A DNA stretch of 64,000 nt from Chloroflexota bacterium. Lineage in GTDB: Bacteria; Chloroflexota; Limnocylindria; Limnocylindrales; CSP1-4. Both the position numbers and the translations under genes were made by a program. Location: contig JACPOU010000037.1 of NCBI GenBank assembly GCA_016191345.1, forward strand, positions 93,598 through 157,597, written 5' to 3'. This document shows, piece after piece, positions 35,017-43,323 of this stretch; the stretch's first letter is position 1; every line of letters begins with the position of its first letter. The notes beneath the pieces were generated by a model. That model ran no database searches and was not told where the DNA came from. It saw only the letters and a program-made list of their open reading frames with translations.

Positions 35017-36000
35017 TCAGCTGCCGAAGAACCCGCCTGCGACGTCGCCGACGATCTGGTCCACGAGTCCGCCGGCGTACGGTGGGTCGGCGACCTGGAG
35101 GGAACTGGCGGGATCGGGCGGCCGTGGTGTGGGACCGTGGGTCGCGGCGACGTCCGTGGGCCTCGAGGTGGGGGCCGGGGGGGTCGGGGCCGGCGTCGCC
35201 GTGGGCTCGACGACGAGGACCGTCGGCTCGGGGGTGCGATCCGGAGTCGGGTTCGTCGTGGGCGCCGGCGTCGGCCGGAGCGTGGGCCGGGGCGTCGGCC
35301 GCGGCGTCGGCCGGGGCGTGGGCTTCGGGGTGACAATGGGCTTGGGGGTCGGGATCGGCGTGGGCCTGGGGGTTGGCTTGGGGGTCGGCTTGGGAGTCGG
35401 CTTGGGAGTCGGGGCGGGGGTGGCCGCGGTGCACTTGTCGGCGAACAGCACGGTCCAGAAGTGCGTGCCGCTGGCGCTCTCGTAGGCGCCGATGCCGATC
35501 ACGTCCCAGGCGGTGCCGAGGATGAGGCCGCGGTGCGTTGACGAGCCCATGAAGCCCTGCTGGACAGTCTCGGTGGCGATGTCGTCGGGGAAGGTGTTCG
35601 TGCCGAGGTTCTCGCCGGCGACGACGTAGCAGTAGCCGTCCGCCTTCAGGTAGTCGAAGACCTTCTTGCCGTCCGGCGGGATCGCGTGGCTGAAGTAGTC
35701 GCGCGTGGCCATGTCCTCGGAGCGCCAGCGCGCCATCGATGTCAGCTTCGGGTCCACGGTGAGGGATGCGAGGCCGGCCGCGGCGCGGGCCTGGTTGGTC
35801 AGGGTGACGAGCTCCGCCTCGTCCTTGGCAGAGAAGGTCGACGGGGCCCAGTAGCCGCCGTCGTCCTCCGCGAACACGGATGCGGGGAGCACCGTGGCGA
35901 GGGCCAGCGCAACGACGACGGCGATGCCGGCGCGCGGCCGGCGAGGCCGGCGGGAACGGTGCAGCCCAAGGGCTGGAACGGGTCGGGGCGCGAGGTTCAC
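35017..36000 (-). CDS. Secreted CAP-domain (SCP/YkwD-like) protein with Pro/Thr repeat tail
   Basis: The protein has about 327 residues from the GTG at 36000 (GGAG about 9 nt upstream). The N-terminus is basic with repeated Arg, then has a hydrophobic segment and an ASVFAED cleavage-like site (about residue 45), so it is exported. The CAP domain (about 55-185) has the family residues in YFSHAIP, GENLG, HRGLIL and [10 protein letters not shown]. After it comes a low-complexity tail of PTPKP/PTPRP repeats, then a short conserved-looking C-terminus. CAP proteins in bacteria are surface or exported, with poorly known roles in wall or protein interaction. The tail may span or bind the wall. Confidence 0.85.
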   Translation of the reverse strand: MNLAPRPVPALGLHRSRRPRRPRAGIAVVVALALATVLPASVFAEDDGGYWAPSTFSAKDEAELVTLTNQARAAAGLASLTVDPKLTSMARWRSEDMATRDYFSHAIPPDGKKVFDYLKADGYCYVVAGENLGTNTFPDDIATETVQQGFMGSSTHRGLILGTAWDVIGIGAYESASGTHFWTVLFADKCTAATPAPTPKPTPKPTPKPTPRPTPIPTPKPIVTPKPTPRPTPRPTPRPTLRPTPAPTTNPTPDRTPEPTVLVVEPTATPAPTPPAPTSRPTDVAATHGPTPRPPDPASSLQVADPPYAGGLVDQIVGDVAGGFFGS

Positions 36001-36187
36001 GGCCGAGCTCCGGTTCGTACGAGATCCTGCAGAGGCCGGGTGGCCTCCACCGATCCGGCACGGCTCATGCTCGGGCGGCCCGGTGCGCGCGTCCGCCGTC
36101 CCATGGTCCGAGCCGACCCCGGACGTGGGTACCATCGCCCGCACTTCACCCCATCGAACCGCACCGGACCGATCGACGGACTCGGGC

Positions 36188-36193
36188 TATCCT
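36188..36193 (+). promoter_or_regulatory. Leaderless-type -10 (TATCCT)
   Basis: TATCCT ends 7 nt before the ATG at 36201 of the second luciferase-like oxidoreductase gene. Confidence 0.55.
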
Positions 36194-36200
36194 CGGGCCC

Positions 36201-37154
36201 ATGACTGACCTTCGACTCGGCATCCTCCTCTGGAGCCAGGGCTCCGACTGGCCGTCCTTCGAGCGCGCGGCCATCCGCGTCGACGAGCGCGGCTACGACC
36301 ATCTCTGGACGTGGGACCACCTCTACGCGATCTTCGGCGACCCGTACCAGCCGATCTTCGAGGGCTGGACCACGCTTGCCGCCTGGTCGAAGGTGACGAC
36401 GCGAGCCCGGCTGGGGCTCCTCGTCGGGGCGAACACCTTCCGCAACCCCGGCCTGGTCGCCAAGCTGGCCACGACCCTCGACCACCAGAGCGACGGGCGG
36501 GCGATCCTCGGCCTCGGCGGCGCCTGGATGGAGCTGGAGCACACGGCCCACGGGATCGACTTCGGGACCGGGTTCGGGCAGCGGCTCGACTGGCTGGACG
36601 AGGCGGTCGGCGGGATCCGCGGCGCCCTCGAGGGACGGCCCGTGACGTCCGAGCCGGGCGGCCGGTACGCGTTTGACGATCTCCGCCAGGCGCCGCTCCC
36701 CCTCCGGCGCCGCCTCCCGATCATGATCGGCGGCTCGGGCGAGAAGAAGACGCTCCGGACCGTGGCCCGCTACGCGGACATGTGGAACGGCATGGGCGAG
36801 CCGGAGTTCCTCCGGCGGAAGGTGGACATCCTCCGCGAGCACTGCGCCGACGTGGGGCGCGACCCGTCGGACATCGAGTTCACGTTCGGCTGCAAGCCGG
36901 TCATCCGGGACACGGAGGCCGCGGCCCAGGCCGTGTTCCGGGCCCAGATGGCCCACAACCGGACGGAGATCGGCCCGGGCTTCGAGCGCGAGCAGCACTT
37001 CTGGGTCGGCACACCGCGGATGGTCGCCGATCGGATCCTCGCCCTCACCGAGCTCGGCTTCACCACCGGCATCGCGGAGCTGGCCGCGCCGTACGACGAC
37101 GAGACGATCGACCGCTTCATCGGCGAGGTGAAGCCGCTCGTCGACGCGGGCTGA
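36201..37154 (+). CDS. LLM-class (F420-type) oxidoreductase, second copy
   Basis: The 317-residue luciferase-like TIM-barrel protein begins MTDLRLGILLWSQG and carries the YDHLWTWDHL block, RAILGLGGAW and a LPIMIGGSGEKKTLR segment. The GSGEKKTL motif is common in F420-dependent reductases of the MSMEG/Rv type. It is not a close copy of the gene at 7807. It stands alone, divergent from the CAP gene, with its promoter fused to the start codon. The cofactor and substrate are inferred from family only. Confidence 0.87.
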   Translation: MTDLRLGILLWSQGSDWPSFERAAIRVDERGYDHLWTWDHLYAIFGDPYQPIFEGWTTLAAWSKVTTRARLGLLVGANTFRNPGLVAKLATTLDHQSDGRAILGLGGAWMELEHTAHGIDFGTGFGQRLDWLDEAVGGIRGALEGRPVTSEPGGRYAFDDLRQAPLPLRRRLPIMIGGSGEKKTLRTVARYADMWNGMGEPEFLRRKVDILREHCADVGRDPSDIEFTFGCKPVIRDTEAAAQAVFRAQMAHNRTEIGPGFEREQHFWVGTPRMVADRILALTELGFTTGIAELAAPYDDETIDRFIGEVKPLVDAG

Positions 37155-37236
37155 CCGCGACGACCGGCACGGGCTGGCCCGCAAGGGTCTGGGCGCCGTG
37201 ACAGGCCGCCGCCGCTGAAGCCCCGTGGATTCCGGG

Positions 37237-37242
37237 TACACT
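37237..37242 (+). promoter_or_regulatory. -10-like TACACT upstream of tRNA-His
   Basis: TACACT lies 43 bp before the tRNA. A weak -35-like CTGAAG is 16 bp upstream. Plausible but not decisive. Confidence 0.35.
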
Positions 37243-37285
37243 GCGCGGGCTCGCGATCCGGGAACCCCGGAGGACGCGTCCGCGT

Positions 37286-37362
37286 GGTGGCCTTAGCTCA
37301 ACCGGCAGAGCAGCGGATTGTGGTTCCGCAGGTTATGGGTTCGACCCCCATAGGCCACCCCA
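37286..37362 (+). tRNA. tRNA-His (GTG anticodon)
   Basis: The acceptor stem GTGGCCT pairs with AGGCCAC. The anticodon stem GCGGA/TCCGC encloses TTGTGGT, with GTG at the anticodon position. The T-arm has GGTTCGACC-type sequence. The extra G (-1) at 37286 is encoded and faces the discriminator C at 37359, both histidine identity elements. CCA is encoded (37360-37362). Confidence 0.97.
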
Positions 37363-37440
37363 CCACCCCTGTTCAGGCGAACGAGGTCCGCATCCCGAAA
37401 TTGTCGCGAGGTGGCCGGTCGGCCGCGCGGACCGCGTCGG

Positions 37441-37482
37441 TTGACATGACACTGCGCGGCACATAGATTATTCAGGTGTCAT
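37441..37482 (+). promoter_or_regulatory. Consensus leaderless promoter and operator-like repeat of the marR-exporter operon
   Basis: A perfect -35 TTGACA (37441-37446), 17-bp spacer and TAGATT (37464-37469) lie 6 nt before the GTG at 37476. ATGACAC (37446-37452) and GTGTCAT (37476-37482) form an inverted repeat framing the -10 and start, where a repressor would block the polymerase. Confidence 0.7.
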
Positions 37483-38033
37483 TGACTATCAGCGTGAGCG
37501 AGAGCAATCCGGACGGCGCGACCACGGATCGGGGCTCGAAGCCTGGGCTTGCCGAGCAGGTCCTCGGCGAGCTGGCGGCCTGGAGCCCCCGTGAGCGGCG
37601 GAGCGAGTTCCGGACGTGGCTGCGCGGCTCGCTCAGCCTCATCCATCTCCACGTCCTCAGCGTCCTCGAATCGGATGGGCCCGTCTCGATGAGCGCGCTG
37701 GCCGAGGAGCTCGACGTCTCCCTTGCCAGCGTGACCGGCATCGTCACCCGCATGGAGCAGCGGCGGCTCGTCGAGCGCCGGCACGGGACGGCGGACCGGC
37801 GGGTGGTCCTCGTCCACCCGACCCGCCGCGGCGCCGGGGTGTTCAGGGTCATCGAGCTCCACCGCCAGCGGCGCCTGAAGAAGGTCCTGGACCAGCTGTC
37901 CGCCGCCGAGCTCCAGGCGTTCCTGGTCGGGATCCGCGCCATGCGCGCCGCCCAGGCCGCGGTCCCCTTCTCACCGCCCTCGCTGGCGGCGGACGGCGCG
38001 TCCGAGGCCGCCGCGTCCGAGGCCGCCGAATGA
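37476..38033 (+). CDS. MarR-family transcriptional repressor
   Basis: The 185-residue winged-helix regulator has SLSLIHLHVLSVLESDGPVSMSALAEELDVSLASVTGIVTRMEQRRLVERR in the order typical of MarR, and DRRVVLVHPTRRG as the wing. It ends in an Ala-rich repeat tail. The stop overlaps the start of the first exporter gene (ATGA), so it is cotranscribed with both exporter halves and probably represses all three until a ligand binds. The start is GTG, six bases after the -10. Confidence 0.93.
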   Translation: MSLTISVSESNPDGATTDRGSKPGLAEQVLGELAAWSPRERRSEFRTWLRGSLSLIHLHVLSVLESDGPVSMSALAEELDVSLASVTGIVTRMEQRRLVERRHGTADRRVVLVHPTRRGAGVFRVIELHRQRRLKKVLDQLSAAELQAFLVGIRAMRAAQAAVPFSPPSLAADGASEAAASEAAE

Positions 38034-39769
38034 TCGGGCTGCTCCGGACCTACCTCCGGCCGTACACGTGGGAGCTCGCCCTGGTGATGGCCCTCCTGCT
38101 CGTCGGCGCCATCGGCAACCTGTATCTGCCGGACCTCAACGGCGGGATCATCGACAAGGGCATCGCCCAGGGCGACAACGACCTCATCCTCCGCGTCGGC
38201 GCCCTGATGCTCGTCGTGACGGGCGCCCTCGCCGTCGCCTCGATCGTGGCCGTCTACTGGGGCTCGCGCGTGGCGATGGGCTTCGGGCGCGACCTCCGGA
38301 GCGCGATCTTCGCGAAGGTCGAGACGTTCTCCCAGGTGGAGGTCAACCACTTCGGGCCGGCCTCGCTCATCACCCGCAACACGAACGACGTCCAGCAGGT
38401 CCAGACGCTCGTGTTCATGGCCCTGACGGTCATGATCTCGGCCCCGATCCTCATCGTCGGCGGCGTGATCATGGCGCTCCGGACCGACGTGCCCCTGTCC
38501 GGACTCCTCGTCATCGTCCTGCCGATCATGGGCGCCTTCATCGGCCTCGTCATGTCCCGGGCGATCCCGCTCTTCCGGGCCGTCCAGGTCAAGCTGGACC
38601 GGATCAACCAGGTCATGCGCGAGACGCTGGCCGGCGTGCGGGTCATCCGCGCCTTCGTGCGCACGGAGCACGAAGAGCTGCGCTTCGACGCCGCGAACCG
38701 CGACCTCTTCGGGACGAACCTCCAGGTGACCCGCCTCTTCGCGATCACCATCCCGACGATGACCGCGATCCTCAACCTCTCGACCGTCGCGGTCATGTGG
38801 TTCGGGGCGATGCGGGTCGGCTCGGGGGATCTCGAGATCGGCGCCCTCACGGCGTTCCTCCAGTACCTCACCCAGATCCTGTTCGCGGTCCTGACCGCGG
38901 TCTTCATGTTCATCCTCGTGCCGCGCGCCGCCGTGTCCTCCGGCCGGATCCGCGAGGTCCTCGACACCGAGCCGAGCGTGCGCGACCCGGAGCAGCCCGC
39001 GACCCTCGCCGGGGGTCCGCGGCCCGGCGTCGTCGAGTTCCGAGGCGCGGAGTACCGCTACCCGGGCGCGGAGGAGCCGGTCCTCCGGGGGATCACGTTC
39101 GAGGCCCTACCCGGCCAGACGACGGCGATCGTCGGCAGCACCGGCAGCGGCAAGTCCACGCTCCTCAACCTCGTCCCCCGCTTCTACGACGCGACTGCGG
39201 GCACGGTCCTCGTCGACGGCGTCGACATCCGGACCGTGCGGCGCGAGGAGCTCTGGTCGCGGGTGGGGCTGATCCCCCAGAAGGCCTTTCTGTTCGCGGG
39301 CACGGTCGCGAGCAACCTCCGGTTCGGCGACGCGGACGCGACCGAGGCCGACCTCTGGCGCGCGCTCGACATCGCCCAGGCAAGGGAGTTCGTGGAGGCG
39401 ATGGACGGCGGGCTCGATGCCCCCGTCACCCAGGGCGGCTCCAACCTGTCCGGCGGTCAGCGCCAGCGCCTCTCGATCGCCCGGGCGCTCGTGAAGCGTG
39501 CTCCGATCTACCTCTTCGACGACAGCTTCTCGGCGCTCGACGTGGGCACGGATGCGCGCCTTCGGGCCGCGCTGGCCCGCGAGCTCGGCGGCGCGACCGT
39601 GATCATCGTCGCCCAGCGCGTCGCGACGATCATCCGGGCAGACCGGATCGTCGTCCTGGAGGCGGGCCACGTCGTCGGGATCGGGACCCACCGCGAGCTC
39701 CTCGCGTCGAACGACACGTATCGCGAGATCGTCTACTCGCAGCTCAGCGAAGCGGAGGCGGCGGCATGA
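38030..39769 (+). CDS. ABC half-exporter with degenerate Walker B/H-loop (heterodimer subunit 1)
   Basis: The 579-residue type IV ABC exporter has six membrane helices (about 15-300) and a nucleotide-binding domain. Walker A is GSTGSGKST (about 367) and the signature is the canonical LSGGQRQ (about 473). Walker B reads LFDDSFSALD, with Asp where the catalytic Glu should be, and the H-loop His is Gln (VAQRVAT, about 527). This is the pattern of the degenerate partner in heterodimeric exporters such as TM287/288 and LmrCD. The ATG overlaps the marR stop. Likely pumps drugs, lipids or peptides. Confidence 0.93.
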   Translation: MIGLLRTYLRPYTWELALVMALLLVGAIGNLYLPDLNGGIIDKGIAQGDNDLILRVGALMLVVTGALAVASIVAVYWGSRVAMGFGRDLRSAIFAKVETFSQVEVNHFGPASLITRNTNDVQQVQTLVFMALTVMISAPILIVGGVIMALRTDVPLSGLLVIVLPIMGAFIGLVMSRAIPLFRAVQVKLDRINQVMRETLAGVRVIRAFVRTEHEELRFDAANRDLFGTNLQVTRLFAITIPTMTAILNLSTVAVMWFGAMRVGSGDLEIGALTAFLQYLTQILFAVLTAVFMFILVPRAAVSSGRIREVLDTEPSVRDPEQPATLAGGPRPGVVEFRGAEYRYPGAEEPVLRGITFEALPGQTTAIVGSTGSGKSTLLNLVPRFYDATAGTVLVDGVDIRTVRREELWSRVGLIPQKAFLFAGTVASNLRFGDADATEADLWRALDIAQAREFVEAMDGGLDAPVTQGGSNLSGGQRQRLSIARALVKRAPIYLFDDSFSALDVGTDARLRAALARELGGATVIIVAQRVATIIRADRIVVLEAGHVVGIGTHRELLASNDTYREIVYSQLSEAEAAA

Positions 39770-41763
39770 GCGGCCCGCGTCCGGGCGGGACCGGCGCCCC
39801 GGGCGGCGCTGCGGCCGGCGGGCGCCCCCCGATGGGCGGCCCGCGCGGCGGGATGATGGGCATGGGCATGGGCCTGCCGGCCCCCAAGCCCCGCGACTTC
39901 CGGGGCTCGATGGGCCGGCTCCTCGGCGAGCTCCGGCCGGAGCGGCCACGGATCGCCCTGGTCATCGTGCTCGCGATCATCAGCGTGACGCTCGTGATCC
40001 TCGGGCCGCGGATCCTCGGCGACGCCACCAACCTCATCTTCTCGGGGGCGATCAGCGCCCGGCTCCCGGCCGGCGTCACGGTGGACCAGGTCATCGCCGG
40101 CCTCCGCGCCGACGGCCAGGACCAGCTGGCGACGATGCTCGGGGCGATGCGCCTGACGCCCGGCTCCGGGATCGACATGGCCGCGCTGGCGCGGATCCTC
40201 CTGTCCCTCGTCGGGATCTACGTCGTCAGCTCGCTCTTCAGCTGGGCGCAGGCCTACATCATGGCCGGCGTCACCCAGCGGACCGTCTACCGCCTCCGCG
40301 AGCGGGTCGACCGCAAGCTGGCCCGGCTGCCGCTCCGCTACTTCGACGGCCACTCCCGGGGCGATCTCCTGAGCCGGGTCACGAACGACATCGACAACAT
40401 CGGCCAGTCGCTCCAGCAGAGCCTGACCCAGCTCATCTCGTCGCTGCTCACGATCGTGGGCGTGCTGGCGATGATGTTCCTCATCAGCCCCATTCTCGCG
40501 GTCGTGTCGCTCCTGGCGGTCCCCGCCTCGATCGGCATCACGATCGTCATCATCGGCCGCTCGCAGAAGCTCTTCGCCGCCCAGTGGGCCTCGACCGGGG
40601 CGCTGAACGGCCACGTCGAGGAGATGCACACCGGCCACGCGATCGTGAAGGCCTTCGGCCGGCAGCGCGAGGCCATCGAGGCCTTCGACCGCGAGAACGC
40701 GAAGCTCTACGAGGCGAGCTACCGGGCCCAGGCGATCTCCGGCGTCATCCAGCCGGCGATGAACGTCGTCTCGAACCTCAACTACGTCGCCATCGCGGTG
40801 ATCGGCGGGCTCCGGGTCGCGGCCGGCCAGCTGTCGCTCGGCGACGTCGTCGCATTCATCCAGTACTCGCGCCAGTTCACGTTCCCGATCATCCAGACGG
40901 CGAGCAGCGTCAACGTCCTCCAGTCCGCCGTGGCATCGGCGGAGCGCGTCTTCGAGCTGCTCGACGAGGGCGAGGAGGTCGCCGACCCGGCGGCACCGTC
41001 GACCCTCGGCCGGGCCCGCGGCGAGGTCGCCTTCGAGGATGTCTCGTTCCGCTACGAGCCGGATCGGCCGCTCATCGACGGGCTGGACCTCCACGTCGAG
41101 GCGGGCCGCACGGTCGCGATCGTCGGGCCGACGGGCGCCGGCAAGACGACGCTCGTCAACCTCCTCATGCGCTTCTACGAGCTCGACGGCGGGCGGATCA
41201 CGGTCGATCGCATCGACACCCGGTCGGTGGACCGCGACGATCTCCGTCGCCAGTTCGGGATGGTCCTCCAGGACACCTGGCTGTTCGGCGGGACCATCCG
41301 CGAGAACATCGCCTACGGCCGCGAGGAGGCGACCGAGGCCGAGATCGTCGCCGCGGCCGAGGCGGCCCACGTGGACCACTTCGTCCGGACGCTGCCTGAC
41401 GGCTACGACACGGTCATCGACGACGACGCCACGAACGTGTCCGCGGGCGAGAAGCAGCTCCTGACGATCGCCCGGGCGTTCCTCGCCGATCCGCCGGTCC
41501 TCATCCTCGACGAGGCGACGAGCTCGGTGGACACGCGGACCGAGGTCCTCATCCAGCGGGCCATGGAGCGGCTGATGCACGGCCGGACGACCTTCGTCAT
41601 CGCCCACCGGCTCTCGACGATCCGGGAAGCCCACACGATCCTCGTCATGGACGCCGGCAGGATCGTCGAGCAGGGCACGCACGACGAGCTGCTCGCCGGC
41701 AAGGGCTTCTACGCCGACCTCTACGCGAGCCAGTTCGAGGAGCCCCTCCCCGAGGTCGCCTGA
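39766..41763 (+). CDS. ABC half-exporter with degenerate signature (heterodimer subunit 2)
   Basis: A 665-residue partner with a Gly/Met-rich cytosolic N-terminus (about 1-45), six membrane helices and a nucleotide-binding domain. Walker A is GPTGAGKTT (about 453). The signature is altered to VSAGEKQ (about 558). Walker B keeps the catalytic Glu (LILDEATSSVD, about 579) and the H-loop is intact (IAHRLSTI). The defects complement those of the first subunit: one ATP site would be fully canonical, the other doubly degenerate. ATGA overlap with the first subunit gene ensures equal synthesis. Confidence 0.94.
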   Translation: MSGPRPGGTGAPGGAAAGGRPPMGGPRGGMMGMGMGLPAPKPRDFRGSMGRLLGELRPERPRIALVIVLAIISVTLVILGPRILGDATNLIFSGAISARLPAGVTVDQVIAGLRADGQDQLATMLGAMRLTPGSGIDMAALARILLSLVGIYVVSSLFSWAQAYIMAGVTQRTVYRLRERVDRKLARLPLRYFDGHSRGDLLSRVTNDIDNIGQSLQQSLTQLISSLLTIVGVLAMMFLISPILAVVSLLAVPASIGITIVIIGRSQKLFAAQWASTGALNGHVEEMHTGHAIVKAFGRQREAIEAFDRENAKLYEASYRAQAISGVIQPAMNVVSNLNYVAIAVIGGLRVAAGQLSLGDVVAFIQYSRQFTFPIIQTASSVNVLQSAVASAERVFELLDEGEEVADPAAPSTLGRARGEVAFEDVSFRYEPDRPLIDGLDLHVEAGRTVAIVGPTGAGKTTLVNLLMRFYELDGGRITVDRIDTRSVDRDDLRRQFGMVLQDTWLFGGTIRENIAYGREEATEAEIVAAAEAAHVDHFVRTLPDGYDTVIDDDATNVSAGEKQLLTIARAFLADPPVLILDEATSSVDTRTEVLIQRAMERLMHGRTTFVIAHRLSTIREAHTILVMDAGRIVEQGTHDELLAGKGFYADLYASQFEEPLPEVA

Positions 41764-42021
41764 TCAGCGGCGGCGGGCCGCTGCGAGCCGCGCCATCCGC
41801 GCCGGCCCCTCTTGGCCCTGCAGTCCAGATGGCGGCGGGACGTACCGTTCCTGCTGGCCCACGAGTCCCGCGGCCGACGCGCAGCCCGCGGCCCGGCGTC
41901 TCTCGGTGGCTCGACGCTGGCCCCCGAGTCGACTCAGACGACCATTGCCGGTCGCGATCTGGACCACCAGTCCTGCGACCGCGATCCAGGCCCGGAGACT
42001 CGGCGGATGAGGGGCCTTCGA
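41764..42021. other. Convergent intergenic region
   Basis: 258 bp between the convergent ends of the exporter and nucleotidyltransferase genes. A 67-codon minus-strand open frame (41764-41967) spans most of it but has no recognisable domain or start signal. No clear terminator hairpin was found. Confidence 0.6.
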
Positions 42022-43323
42022 TCAGGCGCCGTCGTCGTCCTCGACGTATGCGGCGACACCTGGGCGCCCTCCGGCCGCGTTGGCGCCTCCCCGCCGCGGC
42101 GCCAGCCCGATCCGAACGACCCGCGCCAGGTGCGCGCCGAGCGCGAGTGGCAGCGCCCGGGTTCCATGGGCCACGGCGAGCCGCCACGGCTCCGGGGCCC
42201 AGCGGTCCCAGCGCGCGGTGAACGTGGACGGCCCGATCGGCGGCCCGGAGCGCGGCTGGAGTCCGGCCCGGCTGGAGAGTGGAACCGTCGCCGTCCAGTC
42301 GGCCAGGGTTCGCGGCACCCGCCGTTCGAGGCCCGCCAGGGACACGCCCCGCATCCGGTCCGGGAGGCGCCGCGCCGCGAGCGCCAGCGACGGCCAGGCG
42401 AGGCGGGGATGCGCGAACTCGTGGAGGGCCCCGGCCTCGCCGGCCCCGGCCTCGCCGGCCCCGGCCTCGCCGGCCCCGGCCTCGCCGGCACCGGCCCCGG
42501 GCGTGAGCACGGCCAGGGCGAGATCCGCGAGGTCGAGCCACTGGATGAGGCGGCCCCGCCGGACGAGGAGGTCGCTCGTGGCGTGGATGGCGAGGTGATT
42601 CAGCAGTGCCGCGTCCGGTGGGAGCATCGCCGGCTCCCCGAGGATTCGACCCGGGCTGGCGCTCGCCCACAGCAGCGGCGTCAGGTCGTCGTCATCCGCC
42701 CAGGCCCAGAGGTGGCGCTTGACCTCCGTGTGGAGCTCGATCGGGCGCGGGTTGTCGGGATGCTCGAGATCGAACGACGCCACTCCCAGCTCGTCGGGCC
42801 GCTCGAAGGTGTCGTGCGTGGGGCGGCGCGTGGGCTCGCTTCGACGGCGGTAGCCGAGGCCCTCGAGCACGCGGCGGGCCGCGGCCTGGTCGCCGGGCCG
42901 GACGAGGAGGTCGAGGTCCGCCATCGGGCGCCGCGCCGGCTCGGGCGACCGGCTGCCGAGCAGCGACCCCTTCAGCGGCATCACCTCGATGCCGGCTGCC
43001 GAGAATGCGCCGAGCGCGGCGGCGAGATCTCCGTGCAGCCGCTCGATCCGGGCCCTGTTCGCATCGGCCTGGTCGTCGAGCCAGGCCCCGAACGACGCCG
43101 GCAGCCCCGGTAGCGCCACCCGGACGCGGGGATCGGTTGCGAGCCACGCCCCGAGCCCGTGGGCACCGATGATTCCGCGGGCGGTGACGTGGCGGCGCTC
43201 ATCCCAGCCCTGAACCGTGGCCCGGATCCGGGCCGGATCGGGCTCGTTGAGCCAGTCGCCGATCTCGAGGAGCAGGCCGTCGACGACGTCCCGTGGCGGC
43301 GTCGCGGGAGCGCGGTCAGCCAC
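42022..43323 (-). CDS. NTP_transf_5-type nucleotidyltransferase-fold protein
   Basis: A 433-residue protein of the uncharacterised nucleotidyltransferase family found in polysaccharide and peptide biosynthesis clusters. The core (about 85-215) has AAGIEVMPLKGSLL, RPMADLDLLVRPGD with the paired Asp, and PIELHTEV. The C-terminal half is helical. Between them an in-frame repeat inserts four GEAGA units. Acceptor and nucleotide are unknown. It is last in a three-gene operon after the O-antigen ligase, whose stop it overlaps by 8 bp. Confidence 0.8.
   Translation of the reverse strand: MADRAPATPPRDVVDGLLLEIGDWLNEPDPARIRATVQGWDERRHVTARGIIGAHGLGAWLATDPRVRVALPGLPASFGAWLDDQADANRARIERLHGDLAAALGAFSAAGIEVMPLKGSLLGSRSPEPARRPMADLDLLVRPGDQAAARRVLEGLGYRRRSEPTRRPTHDTFERPDELGVASFDLEHPDNPRPIELHTEVKRHLWAWADDDDLTPLLWASASPGRILGEPAMLPPDAALLNHLAIHATSDLLVRRGRLIQWLDLADLALAVLTPGAGAGEAGAGEAGAGEAGAGEAGALHEFAHPRLAWPSLALAARRLPDRMRGVSLAGLERRVPRTLADWTATVPLSSRAGLQPRSGPPIGPSTFTARWDRWAPEPWRLAVAHGTRALPLALGAHLARVVRIGLAPRRGGANAAGGRPGVAAYVEDDDGA
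42426..42485. repeat. 15-bp coding minisatellite, four units
   Basis: Near-identical 15-bp units of CGGCCCCGGCCTCGC run from 42426 to 42485, with a partial fifth, and encode GEAGA four times in the nucleotidyltransferase-like protein. The unit length keeps the frame, so copy number can vary without loss. Confidence 0.9.

Noticed and set aside
37284-37466. 60-codon plus-strand frame
   Set aside because: It covers the tRNA-His gene.
38068-39765. Plus-strand frame preceding exporter subunit 2
   Set aside because: It reads the first exporter subunit in another frame; subunit 2 starts at the ATG at 39766 overlapping the stop of subunit 1.
41764-41967. 67-codon minus-strand frame with a YVPP segment, considered as a lasso-peptide precursor
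   Set aside because: The leader motif does not fit (no Leu and Thr at the expected places), and no lasso B, C or E genes are nearby. The nucleotidyltransferase family next to it is also common in polysaccharide operons.
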